Assembly: GCA_964623505.1 (NCBI GenBank)
Contig: CAZUSP010000007.1
Span: 1 to 24,813, forward strand
Origin: CAZUSP01 sp964623505
GTDB lineage: Bacteria; Patescibacteriota; Minisyncoccia; Minisyncoccales; UBA1441
DNA: 24,813 nt
Direction of reading: 5' to 3'
Shown here: piece by piece, positions 13,829 to 22,411 of the stretch
How the letters are laid out: every line of letters starts with the position of its first letter
Numbering within the stretch: position 1 is the first letter of the stretch
Made by a program: the position numbers and the translations under genes
The notes under the pieces: model-generated
Told to the model about the DNA's origin: nothing
The model's input: the letters and a program-made list of their open reading frames with translations, nothing else
Database searches by the model: none

Positions 13829-14010
13829 TTATTTGCCCGACGAGTATTTTTTCAAACAACGAACACAGACTCTCATTCTTTGACCACTTAGCTTTAGCCA
13901 GCCAAAGTTTGGCTTGTGCTTTCTGAGACCACCCGGATTATATTTCCCGCGTAGCTTGACCCATCGGCCTTCTGTGGTTGTTTCTGACAGATTTGGCATT
14001 CTTTGGTCAT
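13829..14010 (-). CDS. rpmB: 50S ribosomal protein L28, apparent frameshift
   Basis: From ATG 14010 one frame gives MTKECQICQKQP with a zinc-type C-x2-C. A second frame gives EGRWVKLRGKYNPGG, RKHKPNFGWLKLSGQRM and RVCVRCLKK, the C-terminal half of L28 with the matching C-x2-C. Neither frame alone makes a sensible L28: the first runs into a stop and the second starts without the first zinc pair. One base appears to be missing between about 13970 and 13986; restoring it gives a 60-residue four-cysteine L28. It is either a sequencing/assembly error, a real lesion, or (least likely) programmed frameshifting. It is separated by 11 bases from the tRNA-Pro gene, which lies downstream in the same direction. 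Confidence 0.7.
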
Positions 14011-14047
14011 AATGATACAATAATAAAACATTATTCCTGATAATGCA

Positions 14048-14695
14048 ATGGAGTTGTTTTTTAGTTTAGTTTTTATTGTAATCTTGCTTATTTCGGTAAT
14101 CGCTCATGAAATCAGTCACGGAATGATGGCTGATTATTTGGGCGACCCAACGGCCAAGATGATGGGCCGATTAAGTCTGAATCCGATTAGGCACATCGAT
14201 CCGCTCGGATCAGTTCTTGTTCCGGGACTATTAATATTGATGGGTGCTGATTTCATTATTGGCTGGGCCAAGCCGGTTCCGGTTAATCCGCTCAACTTCA
14301 AAGATCAGAGATACGGTGAGGCCAAGGTCTCGTTTGCCGGGCCGGCCGCCAACCTGATCATTGCTTTGTTCTTTGGGTTGTTGCTGAGGGTTATGATCGG
14401 TTTTGGGCTGGAAACAACTTTTTCAACCAATCTTTACTTTTTGTTTCAGATGATCGTCTGGATTAATATTTTACTGACTGTTTTCAATCTGATGCCGGTT
14501 CCGCCATTAGACGGCTCACACATTCTTTTCACTCTTTTGCCAGCGAGATTCGATAAAATAAAAATGTTTATCGCCCAGAACAGTCTTCTGGTCCTATTGT
14601 TTTTTGTGGTGTTTTTGTTTAGACTGATCATACCAGTAGTACTGGTATTATTCCGGCTGATTACCGGAACACCCGGCTTGGGTGTTTTTTATTGA
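14048..14695 (+). CDS. Site-2 protease family (M50) membrane metalloprotease
   Basis: An intramembrane zinc protease. The first helix (LVFIVILLISVIA) ends in HEISH at residues 20-24, the HExxH zinc motif; the third ligand lies in FNLMPVPPLDGSHI (LDG at 154-156). Four to five hydrophobic segments are visible, including ANLIIALFFGLLL and the last LVLLFFVVFLFRLIIPVVLV. At 215 residues it is the short, PDZ-less type, close to the YwhC/SpoIVFB-like group common in bacteria. The substrate is unknown. It is divergent from the L28 gene, 37 bases away. Its last codons form a terminator hairpin. Confidence 0.92.
   Translation: MELFFSLVFIVILLISVIAHEISHGMMADYLGDPTAKMMGRLSLNPIRHIDPLGSVLVPGLLILMGADFIIGWAKPVPVNPLNFKDQRYGEAKVSFAGPAANLIIALFFGLLLRVMIGFGLETTFSTNLYFLFQMIVWINILLTVFNLMPVPPLDGSHILFTLLPARFDKIKMFIAQNSLLVLLFFVVFLFRLIIPVVLVLFRLITGTPGLGVFY
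14668..14690 (+). terminator. Terminator inside the 3' end of the M50 gene
   Basis: AACACCC (14668-14674), loop GGCTT, GGGTGTT (14680-14686) and a run of six T at 14685-14690, ending just before the TGA stop at 14693-14695. It separates the protease unit from the str operon. Confidence 0.8.
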
Positions 14696-14720
14696 CAGCC
14701 CAGTGTTCTTTTGTTAGTAT
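14692..14720 (+). promoter_or_regulatory. Strong promoter of the str/S10 operon
   Basis: A perfect TTGACA (14692-14697) overlapping the stop of the upstream gene, a 17-base spacer, then TGT-TAGTAT (14712-14720), an extended -10 with 4/6 core matches. The predicted start is about 14727, only 14 bases before the rpsL ATG. Confidence 0.75.
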
Positions 14721-14740
14721 TGGCGGGTTAAATCATTCTT

Positions 14741-15151
14741 ATGCCGACAATCAACCAATTAGTTAAAAAAAAGAGAAAGACCGGCTCTCAGTCCGAAAAG
14801 AGAGGAGTGCTGGGGTTTGGTTTTGATCACTTAAAGAACAAACCATCTCGCTACTTTTCTCCTTTCAAAAGAGGCACCTGTATTCGGGTCTTTACGGTCA
14901 CTCCTAAAAAGCCGAATTCGGCCTTAAGAAAAGTGGCTCGAATCAGGTTGTCCAATGGCAAAGAGGTGACCGCCTATATTCCCGGGGAGGGCCACAGCCT
15001 GGAAGAGCACGCCGTGGTTTTAATTCGGGGCGGCAAAGTCAAGGATTTACCGGGAGTGCGCTATCACATTGTCCGCGGAACAATGGACACCACTGGAGTG
15101 GAGAAAAGGACCCGCAGTCGATCCAAATACGGAACCAAGAAGGCAAAATAA
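14741..15151 (+). CDS. rpsL: 30S ribosomal protein S12
   Basis: Decoding-centre protein of the small subunit. MPTINQLVKKKRK is the universal start. TPKKPNSALRKVARIRLSNG carries the lysine where streptomycin resistance changes occur, and GGKVKDLPGVRYHIVRG the conserved PGVRYH loop. At 136 residues it is slightly longer than usual owing to an expanded segment after residue 15 (GVLGFGFDHLKNKPSRYFSP). The wild-type-like PKKPNSA motif suggests no resistance mutation at that lysine. First gene of the str operon. Confidence 0.97.
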   Translation: MPTINQLVKKKRKTGSQSEKRGVLGFGFDHLKNKPSRYFSPFKRGTCIRVFTVTPKKPNSALRKVARIRLSNGKEVTAYIPGEGHSLEEHAVVLIRGGKVKDLPGVRYHIVRGTMDTTGVEKRTRSRSKYGTKKAK

Positions 15152-15152
15152 G

Positions 15153-15614
15153 ATGGCTACAACCAGATTTAGAAAAATAGATCCCGATTCTGTTTATCAA
15201 AGCGTTGAGCTGGCCAAGTTCATCAATACTTTGATGGTCTGCGGTCAGAAAGAGACAGCCCGTCGGGTGGTCTATCGATCTTTTGATTTGATCAGGAAGA
15301 AAACCAAGCAGGACCCCTTGCTTGTTTTTCAGGAGGCGGTTAAACAAGTGTCTCCGCTGCTGGAGGTGAAGTCAAAAAGAGTTGGCGGAGCCACCTATCA
15401 GGTTCCTCACGAGGTCAAGGGTAAAAGACAGCAGGCGCTGGCTTTCCGTTGGATACTGGAGGCAGCCTATTCGGGCAAAGGTCGGTCGACGGCTGAAAAA
15501 TTAGCCGATGAGTTGATCGCCGCCACCAAAGGAGAGGGCGGAGCCATCCAGAAGAAAATTAATACTCATAAAATGGCTAAGGCCAATCAGGCCTTCGCTC
15601 ATTTTGCCCGTTGA
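15153..15614 (+). CDS. rpsG: 30S ribosomal protein S7
   Basis: Assembly-initiating protein of the small-subunit head. ATG 15153 was chosen because MATTRFRKIDPDSVYQS matches the family start; the frame is open to 15069 but that part overlaps rpsL. The conserved VGGATYQVPHEVKGKRQQAL (about 90-109) and the C-terminal ANQAFAHFAR are present. It has 153 residues and lies one base after the rpsL stop, so translation is coupled. Confidence 0.97.
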   Translation: MATTRFRKIDPDSVYQSVELAKFINTLMVCGQKETARRVVYRSFDLIRKKTKQDPLLVFQEAVKQVSPLLEVKSKRVGGATYQVPHEVKGKRQQALAFRWILEAAYSGKGRSTAEKLADELIAATKGEGGAIQKKINTHKMAKANQAFAHFAR

Positions 15615-15632
15615 TCATGAATGGGCCCAGAT

Positions 15633-15654
15633 AAAGAGCCATCTCTTTTATTTT
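15633..15654 (+). promoter_or_regulatory. Weak attenuator-like hairpin before fusA
   Basis: AAAGAG (15633-15638), loop CCAT, CTCTTT (15643-15648), then TATTTTT. The A+T-rich stem followed by U-rich sequence could cause partial termination between rpsG and fusA. Confidence 0.3.
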
Positions 15655-15658
15655 TGTT

Positions 15659-17749
15659 ATGAAGCGAGATTATCCTTTAGAAAAAATTAGAAACATCGGC
15701 ATTATTGCCCACATTGATGCCGGCAAGACAACCGTCAGCGAACGGATTCTTTTCTTTACCGGCATATCCCATAAGATCGGCGAGGTTCATGAAGGGACAG
15801 CCATTATGGACTGGATGGAGCAGGAAAGAGAGCGGGGCATTACCATTACTTCGGCGGCCACCACCTGCTACTGGCACCCAACTGATGATCCAGAGCAAAA
15901 ATGTCGAATCAATATTATTGACACACCGGGCCACATTGACTTTACCGTTGAGGTGCAGAGATCTTTAAGGGTGTTGGACGGAGCGGTGATTGTTTTTGAC
16001 GGAGTGGCCGGAGTGGAGCCCCAGTCCGAGACGGTTTGGCGCCAGGCGGACAAGTTTGAGATGCCCCGGATCTGTTTTATCAACAAGCTTGATCGCACCG
16101 GAGCCAGCTTTAAAGCCGGGTTGGCCTCGATCCAGAAAAAATTAACTCAAAAGGCGGTGCCGATCCAGCTGCCAATCGGTCAGGAGGATGAATTCAATGG
16201 AGTGATCGACTTGCTTAAAATGAAGGCCTACTACTTTACGGATGATCTCAAGGCGCCTCTTCGGGAAGAAGAAGTACCGGCCGAGATGCTTTCCACGGCC
16301 AAAGACTATCAAGATGTTTTGATTGAGCAAATTGCCACCGAGAGCGATTTGCTTGAAAAATATCTCAACAATGAAGAGATCGGTTTGGACGAACTAAAGG
16401 CGGGTCTCCGCCGGGCGGTGTTGGACTACCGGCTGGTTCCGGTTATATGCGGATCGGCTTTAAAGAACAAAGGCATCCAGCATCTGCTTGATGCAGTTTG
16501 TTATTATCTGCCCAGTCCGCTTGATCTGCCTCCGGTGGAGGGAATCAATTTGAAAAATGAACCAGTGCGTCGGGAAACAAGTGACGATTCTTCCTTCTCG
16601 GCTTTGGTTTTCAAGATCGCTTCCGATCCTTATGTCGGAACTTTGACTTTTTTCCGGGTTTATTCCGGGGTGTTGAAGCGGGGTTCATATGTTTTAAATT
16701 CTCGAACTGGCCAGAAAGAAAGAATCAGCCGCATTCTTAGAATGCACTCCAACAATCGCCAAGAGGTGGAAGCCGTTCATGCCGGCGGCATCGCCGCCAC
16801 GGTTGGTCTGAAAAGCACTCGGACCGGAGACACTCTTTGCGATGAGGATGATCCAATTATTCTCGAGAACATTGAGTTTCCCGAGCCGGTTATTTCAGTC
16901 CGCATTGAACCCAAGGCCAAGGCTGATCAAGACAAGCTTGATGCGGCCTTGAGAAGAATGATTGAGGAGGATCCAACCCTAAAGGTTTCTCGCGATGCCG
17001 ATACGGGAGAAATGATCATCTCCGGCATGGGCGAGCTCCATTTAGATATAATTGTTGACCGGATCAGGAGAGAGTTCGGCGTCGAAGCCAATGTCGGCCG
17101 ACCGGAAGTTTCTTATCGCGAGGCCATTTTAATTGCCGCTGAGGGACGGGGCCAGTACGTTCATCAGTCTGGCGGACGTGGCCAGTATGGGGATGTTTGC
17201 CTAAGACTAACCCCGCTCCAAAGAGGTGAAGGATTCAAGTTCGTCAATGCCATTAAAGGGGGCGCCATTCCTCAAGAATACATTCCGGCTATTGAAAAGG
17301 GGGTCAAAGAAGCTATGGGCACGGGAGTGTTGGCCGGCTATCCGGTGATTGATATTGAGGCTACCGTCTACGATGGGTCGTTTCACGAGGTTGACTCTTC
17401 GGAGATGGCCTTCAAAATCGCGGCCAGCCGCGCCTTCCGGGAGATAAGCCGCCGGGCCCAGCCAGTTTTATTGGAGCCGGTGATGAAAGTAGAAGTGGTG
17501 ACGCCGGAAGAGTTCTTTGGCGATGTCATGGGTGATCTAAGCGCTCGTCGAGGCAAAATACTTGATACTTTTAATCGGGAAAAAGTTAAAGTGATCGAGA
17601 CCGAGGTGCCCTTGGCCGAGATGTTCGGTTACGCCACTTCGCTGCGCTCACTAACCAAAGGTCGAGCCAACTTCACCATGGAATTCAAGGAGTATAACGA
17701 AGTGCCCCGACATATTGGTGAAGAAATTATTGCGGGGAGAAAACGTTGA
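15659..17749 (+). CDS. fusA: Elongation factor G
   Basis: Translocation GTPase. The G motifs are AHIDAGKTT (P-loop, about 17-25), the switch I end RERGITITSAATT, DTPGHIDFT and NKLDRTGAS (guanine specificity). Domains II to V follow, with the domain IV signature HQSGGRGQYGDVCLRL and the C-terminal VTPEEFFGDVMGDLSARRG. At 696 residues it is full-length. No Shine-Dalgarno is visible, and the ATG lies 44 bases after rpsG. Its stop TGA overlaps the ATG of the next small gene by one base. Confidence 0.97.
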   Translation: MKRDYPLEKIRNIGIIAHIDAGKTTVSERILFFTGISHKIGEVHEGTAIMDWMEQERERGITITSAATTCYWHPTDDPEQKCRINIIDTPGHIDFTVEVQRSLRVLDGAVIVFDGVAGVEPQSETVWRQADKFEMPRICFINKLDRTGASFKAGLASIQKKLTQKAVPIQLPIGQEDEFNGVIDLLKMKAYYFTDDLKAPLREEEVPAEMLSTAKDYQDVLIEQIATESDLLEKYLNNEEIGLDELKAGLRRAVLDYRLVPVICGSALKNKGIQHLLDAVCYYLPSPLDLPPVEGINLKNEPVRRETSDDSSFSALVFKIASDPYVGTLTFFRVYSGVLKRGSYVLNSRTGQKERISRILRMHSNNRQEVEAVHAGGIAATVGLKSTRTGDTLCDEDDPIILENIEFPEPVISVRIEPKAKADQDKLDAALRRMIEEDPTLKVSRDADTGEMIISGMGELHLDIIVDRIRREFGVEANVGRPEVSYREAILIAAEGRGQYVHQSGGRGQYGDVCLRLTPLQRGEGFKFVNAIKGGAIPQEYIPAIEKGVKEAMGTGVLAGYPVIDIEATVYDGSFHEVDSSEMAFKIAASRAFREISRRAQPVLLEPVMKVEVVTPEEFFGDVMGDLSARRGKILDTFNREKVKVIETEVPLAEMFGYATSLRSLTKGRANFTMEFKEYNEVPRHIGEEIIAGRKR

Positions 17750-17961
17750 TGGAGTGGTCAGAGATAGAAAAATTCATCCTGGAAAGTGGCGGCCGAGCGC
17801 TGATCGTTGTTGATGGGAAGCCGCCATTAGTGGTTATGGGCTATCAGGATTATCAGCGGCTGAAAAAACCATCGGATATTCGGCCAATGATCCCAGATCG
17901 TCCGGAGTCGACGGAACATCTCGAAGACAGAGAGCTGTTCATCGATGATCTGCCCTTATAA
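17749..17961 (+). CDS. Small Phd/YefM-like protein between fusA and tuf
   Basis: A 70-residue acidic protein starting at ATG 17749, overlapping the fusA stop by one base (TGATG). The segment GGRALIVVDGKPPLVVMGYQDYQRL resembles the strand-helix core of the Phd/YefM antitoxin fold (a G-x-A/V-x-V-x-x-x-G-K-P pattern followed by a Y-x-D-Y-x-x-L helix). The C-terminus (RPESTEHLEDRELFIDDLPL) is acidic and may be disordered. No toxin gene is adjacent, so an antitoxin role is not supported. Single-copy small proteins with this pattern occur in CPR genomes, as far as I recall. Its translation is probably coupled to EF-G. Confidence 0.65.
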   Translation: MEWSEIEKFILESGGRALIVVDGKPPLVVMGYQDYQRLKKPSDIRPMIPDRPESTEHLEDRELFIDDLPL

Positions 17962-17973
17962 TAATCAGAATCA

Positions 17974-18002
17974 TTGACGGTTGGTCTTTGGTCTGCTATT
18001 AT
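17974..18002 (+). promoter_or_regulatory. Internal promoter before tuf
   Basis: TTGACG (17974-17979, 5/6), a 17-base spacer and TATTAT (17997-18002, 5/6). The predicted start is about 18009, giving a leader of about 50 bases before tuf. It allows EF-Tu and the S10 genes to be expressed beyond the rpsL promoter. Confidence 0.7.
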
Positions 18003-18022
18003 TCTGCTTGAAGGAGGGGGTT

Positions 18023-18052
18023 GTGGTGTTGAAATTACAATTAATTTTTTGA
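18023..18052 (+). CDS. Possible nine-codon leader peptide before tuf
   Basis: AAGGAGGGGG at 18011-18020, the strongest Shine-Dalgarno in this part, stands right before GTG-GTG-TTG-AAA-TTA-CAA-TTA-ATT-TTT-TGA (18023-18052). The motif is about 40 bases from the tuf ATG, too far to serve it directly. The tuf start lies six bases after the TGA, so translation of the short frame could deliver ribosomes to tuf. GTG 18026 is an alternative start. No conservation data are available. Confidence 0.35.
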   Translation: MVLKLQLIF

Positions 18053-18058
18053 TTTAAA

Positions 18059-19255
<1,197 letters not shown>

Positions 19256-19269
19256 ACGGCATTGAGTTG

Positions 19270-19599
19270 ATGGCCAAGGAATCGAGCACTTTTAAAAGAA
19301 AGATTCGGATCAAGCTGAAGGGTTACGACCACCGAATTCTGGACAGCAGCACTCGGCAGATCATCAAGATTGCCCAACGTTATGGCGTGGAGGTGGCTGG
19401 CCCGGTTCCTTTGCCCACCCGGATTCACAAGTATTCAGTTCACCGTTCAGCTTTTGTTCATGCAGATTCCCATGAACAATTTGAGACACGAATTCATAAA
19501 AGGCTGATCGATATTCTTGATCCCGGGGCCGACATTGTCGATGCCTTGAGGGACTTGAATTTGCCGGCCGGAGTAGACATTAAAATCGAAGCCAGTTAG
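19270..19599 (+). CDS. rpsJ: 30S ribosomal protein S10
   Basis: Small-subunit head protein, also NusB's partner in antitermination. RKIRIKLKGYDHRILDSSTR and GPVPLPTRIHKYSVHRSAFV are universal S10 segments, and HADSHEQFETRIHKRLIDI the conserved end of the long loop. ATG 19270 is preferred over TTG 19267. It has 109 residues. It is the first gene of the S10 block, 14 bases after tuf, so str and S10 are continuous here. Confidence 0.96.
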   Translation: MAKESSTFKRKIRIKLKGYDHRILDSSTRQIIKIAQRYGVEVAGPVPLPTRIHKYSVHRSAFVHADSHEQFETRIHKRLIDILDPGADIVDALRDLNLPAGVDIKIEAS

Positions 19600-19638
19600 T
19601 GGATTGATGGGCGCCCGGAAAGGGGTTCCCGTTGATAG

Positions 19639-19657
19639 CCGGGCTTGGCCCGGTTTT
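19639..19657 (+). promoter_or_regulatory. Terminator-like hairpin between rpsJ and rplC
   Basis: CCGGGC (19639-19644), loop TTG, GCCCGG (19648-19653), then TTTT. The short T-run suggests partial termination or an attenuator within the S10 operon. It is the only compact G+C-rich stem with a T-run that I see between the S10-operon genes. Confidence 0.5.
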
Positions 19658-19668
19658 CAGTTGTAATT

Positions 19669-20232
19669 ATGAAATCAATCTTGGGTCGAAAATTAGGCAT
19701 GAGTCAGGTATTCCAGGACAACAAAGTTGTCCCGGTGACTTTGATTCAAGCCGGGCCATGCCAGGTTGTTCAGATAAAAGATCAGGAAAAAGACGGCTAT
19801 CAAGCGGTTCAGGTCGGATTTGAGCCGAAGGGCCGGAAATTTCGTTTTTTGAGAGAATTTCGATTTGACGGTGAGCACAGTTTCAAGGTTGGCGATCAAC
19901 TGATGGTTGATCTCTTTTCTCCGGGAGACAAGGTTAGAGTGGTCGGCCGATCCAAAGGGAGAGGTTTTCAGGGAGTGGTCAAGCGCTGGGGCTTTGCCGG
20001 GCGCAATACCAGTCACGGCGGTTATGGCCAAGTCAGAACTCTAGGTTCGGTCGGCTCTCGTTTTCCGCAAAGGGTTGTTAAGGGCCGAAAGATGCCGGGA
20101 CAGATGGGCTGCCAAAGAACAACGGTTTCTAATTTGGAGGTAGTTGAAATCGACCGCGATAACAATCTTTTGGCGGTTAAGGGAGCGGTGCCGGGACCCA
20201 AAAAATCTTTATTGATGATCATCGCAAAATGA
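19669..20232 (+). CDS. rplC: 50S ribosomal protein L3
   Basis: Early-assembly large-subunit protein that reaches the peptidyl-transferase centre. ATG 19669 was chosen because SILGRKLGMSQVF is the family start (the open frame begins at 19645, inside the hairpin). GRSKGRGFQGVVKRWGF and KGRKMPGQMGCQRTTV are the conserved core, the latter replacing the usual GHMGNERVT. At 187 residues it is about 20 shorter than common bacterial L3. Its stop overlaps rplD as ATGA. Confidence 0.96.
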   Translation: MKSILGRKLGMSQVFQDNKVVPVTLIQAGPCQVVQIKDQEKDGYQAVQVGFEPKGRKFRFLREFRFDGEHSFKVGDQLMVDLFSPGDKVRVVGRSKGRGFQGVVKRWGFAGRNTSHGGYGQVRTLGSVGSRFPQRVVKGRKMPGQMGCQRTTVSNLEVVEIDRDNNLLAVKGAVPGPKKSLLMIIAK

Positions 20233-20855
20233 AGGCTCCTTTTTATACTCAATCTGGAGAAATGACCAAAGAAACCCTTTTGCCCAAGGAGGCCTTTGGG
20301 CAGGAAGTGAGTCCGGAATTGCTGCATCAGGTGATGGTTGCCCAGCAAGCCAACCGCCGGATAGTTATTGCTTCGACCAAAGACCGTTCGGAAGTAAGCG
20401 GCGGCGGCCGCAAACCATGGCGGCAAAAAGGCACCGGCCGGGCCAGACACGGCTCAATTCGTTCGCCTCTTTGGGTCGGCGGCGGGGTCGTCTTTGGACC
20501 AAACAGTGAACGGAATTACAAACAAAAGGTTAACCAAAAGATGGCTCGTCGGGCCTTAATCGGAGCTTTGTCCGAAAAGGCCAAGAATAGCCAGGTCCTG
20601 GTCGTTGACGATCTAAAGCTCAAGTCGGTCAAAACCAAAGAAGCAGCCGGCCTGATCGATAAGCTGCCCTGGCGCAGCTCGGCCTTACTGGTGATGGCTC
20701 AAGATGACCGTGATCTGTTCCGGGCGGCTCGCAACATATCTGGGTTGACAGTGACCAGGGTCGACCAGTTGACCGCATTAAATATTTTAAGCGTCCGTTA
20801 CTTGATCTTGACCAAGGGCGCCCTGGCTGAGATCAAGACCAAATTTGCATCATGA
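20229..20855 (+). CDS. rplD: 50S ribosomal protein L4
   Basis: Large-subunit tunnel protein. The extended loop shows SGGGRKPWRQKGTGRARHGS followed by SPLWVGGGVVFGP, both universal. The C-terminal globular part has VVDDLKLKSVKTKEAAGLI and ALNILSVRYLILTKGAL. It has 208 residues. In Enterobacteria L4 represses its own operon through a leader hairpin; no equivalent leader could be identified here, though a hairpin lies upstream of rplC. The start and stop overlap the neighbours by four bases each. Confidence 0.96.
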   Translation: MKAPFYTQSGEMTKETLLPKEAFGQEVSPELLHQVMVAQQANRRIVIASTKDRSEVSGGGRKPWRQKGTGRARHGSIRSPLWVGGGVVFGPNSERNYKQKVNQKMARRALIGALSEKAKNSQVLVVDDLKLKSVKTKEAAGLIDKLPWRSSALLVMAQDDRDLFRAARNISGLTVTRVDQLTALNILSVRYLILTKGALAEIKTKFAS

Positions 20856-21259
20856 GCGTTCTTGATTATTTTAAAAAAGAAAATCAGCGGAAAAAGGTGA
20901 TCAAACCGGTTAAACCGGCGGCAAAACCCGTGGTCAAGCCGGAGTTTAAAGAAACTCCGATGGCCGCTGACCTTAAAAGCGATTTGGCTTTTTTAACCCT
21001 GGAGTCGCCTCATGTTTCAGAAAAAGGAGCCTTTTTGGCCGGGAACAACCAGTATATATTCAAAGTCAGCTCACGGGCCAACCGGGTGGAAACAAAAAAA
21101 GCGGTCGAACTGCTTTATAAAGTCAAGGTGATCAAGGTCAACATCATTAATAGTCCCGATCGACCAAAGTCGTGGCGGGGTCGGCCGGGTTATCGCTCTG
21201 GCATCAAGAAAGCAGTGGTTACACTGAAAGAGGGTGATAAGATTGAAATCGCCTCCTAA
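20852..21259 (+). CDS. rplW: 50S ribosomal protein L23 with N-terminal extension
   Basis: Binds near the exit tunnel and receives SRP and trigger factor. The core (about 45-135) shows PHVSEKGAFLAGNNQYIFKV, AVELLYKVKVIKVNI and KKAVVTLKEGDKIEI. The first 40 residues are an added basic tail with KP repeats (KPVKPAAKPVVKP), making 135 residues against the usual 95 or so. Start by ATGA overlap with rplD. Confidence 0.94.
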   Translation: MSVLDYFKKENQRKKVIKPVKPAAKPVVKPEFKETPMAADLKSDLAFLTLESPHVSEKGAFLAGNNQYIFKVSSRANRVETKKAVELLYKVKVIKVNIINSPDRPKSWRGRPGYRSGIKKAVVTLKEGDKIEIAS

Positions 21260-21279
21260 AACAGCTAGGATTAAGGTTT

Positions 21280-22112
21280 ATGGCTATGAAAATTTACAAA
21301 CCAACAAGCGCTGGGCGGAGAGGAATGAAAAGAGTGAGTCGGAAGGGGTTGTCCAATCCTCGCTTTGCCAAACTGTTGAAACCATTAAAGAGCTGGGCCG
21401 GAAGGAGCGGCGGAAAGATCAGGGTTCGTCATCGAGGCGGAGGGGTCAAACGCCGATACCGATTAATTGATTTCAAGAGATCCCGCCGGGATATTCCGGC
21501 CGAGGTGATCGCTCTGGAGTATGATCCTAACCGCACGGCCCACATTGCTTTAATCCGATATCAAGACGGACAGATGGGCTACATAATTGCCCCTCAAGGC
21601 CTCGGGATCGGCGACCAGATTGTTTCGGGTGAGCGCACGGCTTTAAGGCCCGGCGATCGGCGGCCGTTAAAGCAGATACCGGTTGGTTCATTGGTTTATA
21701 ATATTGAGTTGAAGATAGGACAGGGTGGCCGGTTGGTCCGTTCAGCTGGAACTTCGGCCCAGATCTTGGCTCATGAGGGTGGCTATACTCATCTGAAACT
21801 GCCTTCAACCGAGATCCGAAAGATCCGAGAAGAGTGTTTGGCGACCGTGGGGCAAGTCTCCAATCCCCATCATCGTTTTACCAACTGGGGCAAGGCCGGA
21901 GTGTCGCGGAAAAGGGGCCGCCGACCGGTTGTTCGCGGATCGGCCATGGCGGCGGTGGATCATCCTCATGGCGGTGGTGAGGGTCGAANNNNNNNNNNGG
22001 GCTTAAGCATCCCAAAACCAAGTGGGGTCGGATAGCTTATGGGGTCAAGACCAGAAGGAAAAAGAAGTCGTCGAACAAGCTTATTTTAAAACGTCGTAAA
22101 ACAAAGAGATAA
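21280..22112 (+). CDS. rplB: 50S ribosomal protein L2, interrupted by an N gap
   Basis: Large-subunit core protein needed for peptidyl transfer. MAMKIYKPTSAGRRGMK matches the universal start, SGGKIRVRHRGGGVKRRYR follows, and AAVDHPHGGGEGR precedes ten N at 21989-21998. After the gap the frame GLKHPKTKWGRIAYG ... ending LILKRRKTKR completes L2 and stops at 22110-22112. The two parts are out of phase by the written N count. A true gap of eight bases would restore the frame and give 276 residues, the normal length, so the gene is almost surely intact. Confidence 0.95.
21989..21998. other. Assembly gap (10 N)
   Basis: Ten N inside rplB. Phase arithmetic requires a real length of 2 modulo 3; eight bases fit the family best. 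Confidence 0.95.
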
Positions 22113-22114
22113 TT

Positions 22115-22411
22115 ATGCCACGCAGTTTAAAAAAAGGACCCTATGTTGACCCGACAGTTTTGAAGAAAATGGGTCGGGTTAGGGATAAGAGGAAGGAGAG
22201 GATTCGCACCTGGTCGCGACACTGCACCATTATTCCGGACATGATCGGTTATACTTTTGAGGTGCACAACGGAAAGGATTTCGTCGCGGTGGTTGTTCAT
22301 GAGTCGATGGTCGGACACAAGCTGGGGGAGTTTTCGCCATCTACTAAGTTTGTTCGCCATGGCGGCCGTATTCAACGTGAGTTAGAAAGCGAAACAAAAA
22401 AGGAAGCATGA
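22115..22411 (+). CDS. rpsS: 30S ribosomal protein S19
   Basis: Head protein contacting the A-site finger. MPRSLKKGPYVDPTVLKKM is the family start and TWSRHCTIIPDMIGYTFEVH and GHKLGEFSPSTKFVRHG the conserved core. At 98 residues it is normal. It lies two bases after the rplB stop and overlaps rplV by four. Confidence 0.97.
   Translation: MPRSLKKGPYVDPTVLKKMGRVRDKRKERIRTWSRHCTIIPDMIGYTFEVHNGKDFVAVVVHESMVGHKLGEFSPSTKFVRHGGRIQRELESETKKEA

Noticed and set aside
13602..13891. Open frames across the tRNA on the plus strand (ending in SGRRESNPG- or GAPGIEPGS-like words)
   Set aside because: These words are the well-known false translation of the antisense strand of a tRNA; the sequence is tRNA-Pro on the minus strand.
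13829..14020. 63-residue minus-strand frame as a complete protein
   Set aside because: Its first part (MYHYDQRMPNLSETTT) has no L28 similarity, while the overlapping frame supplies the missing CQIC; it is read as a frameshifted L28.
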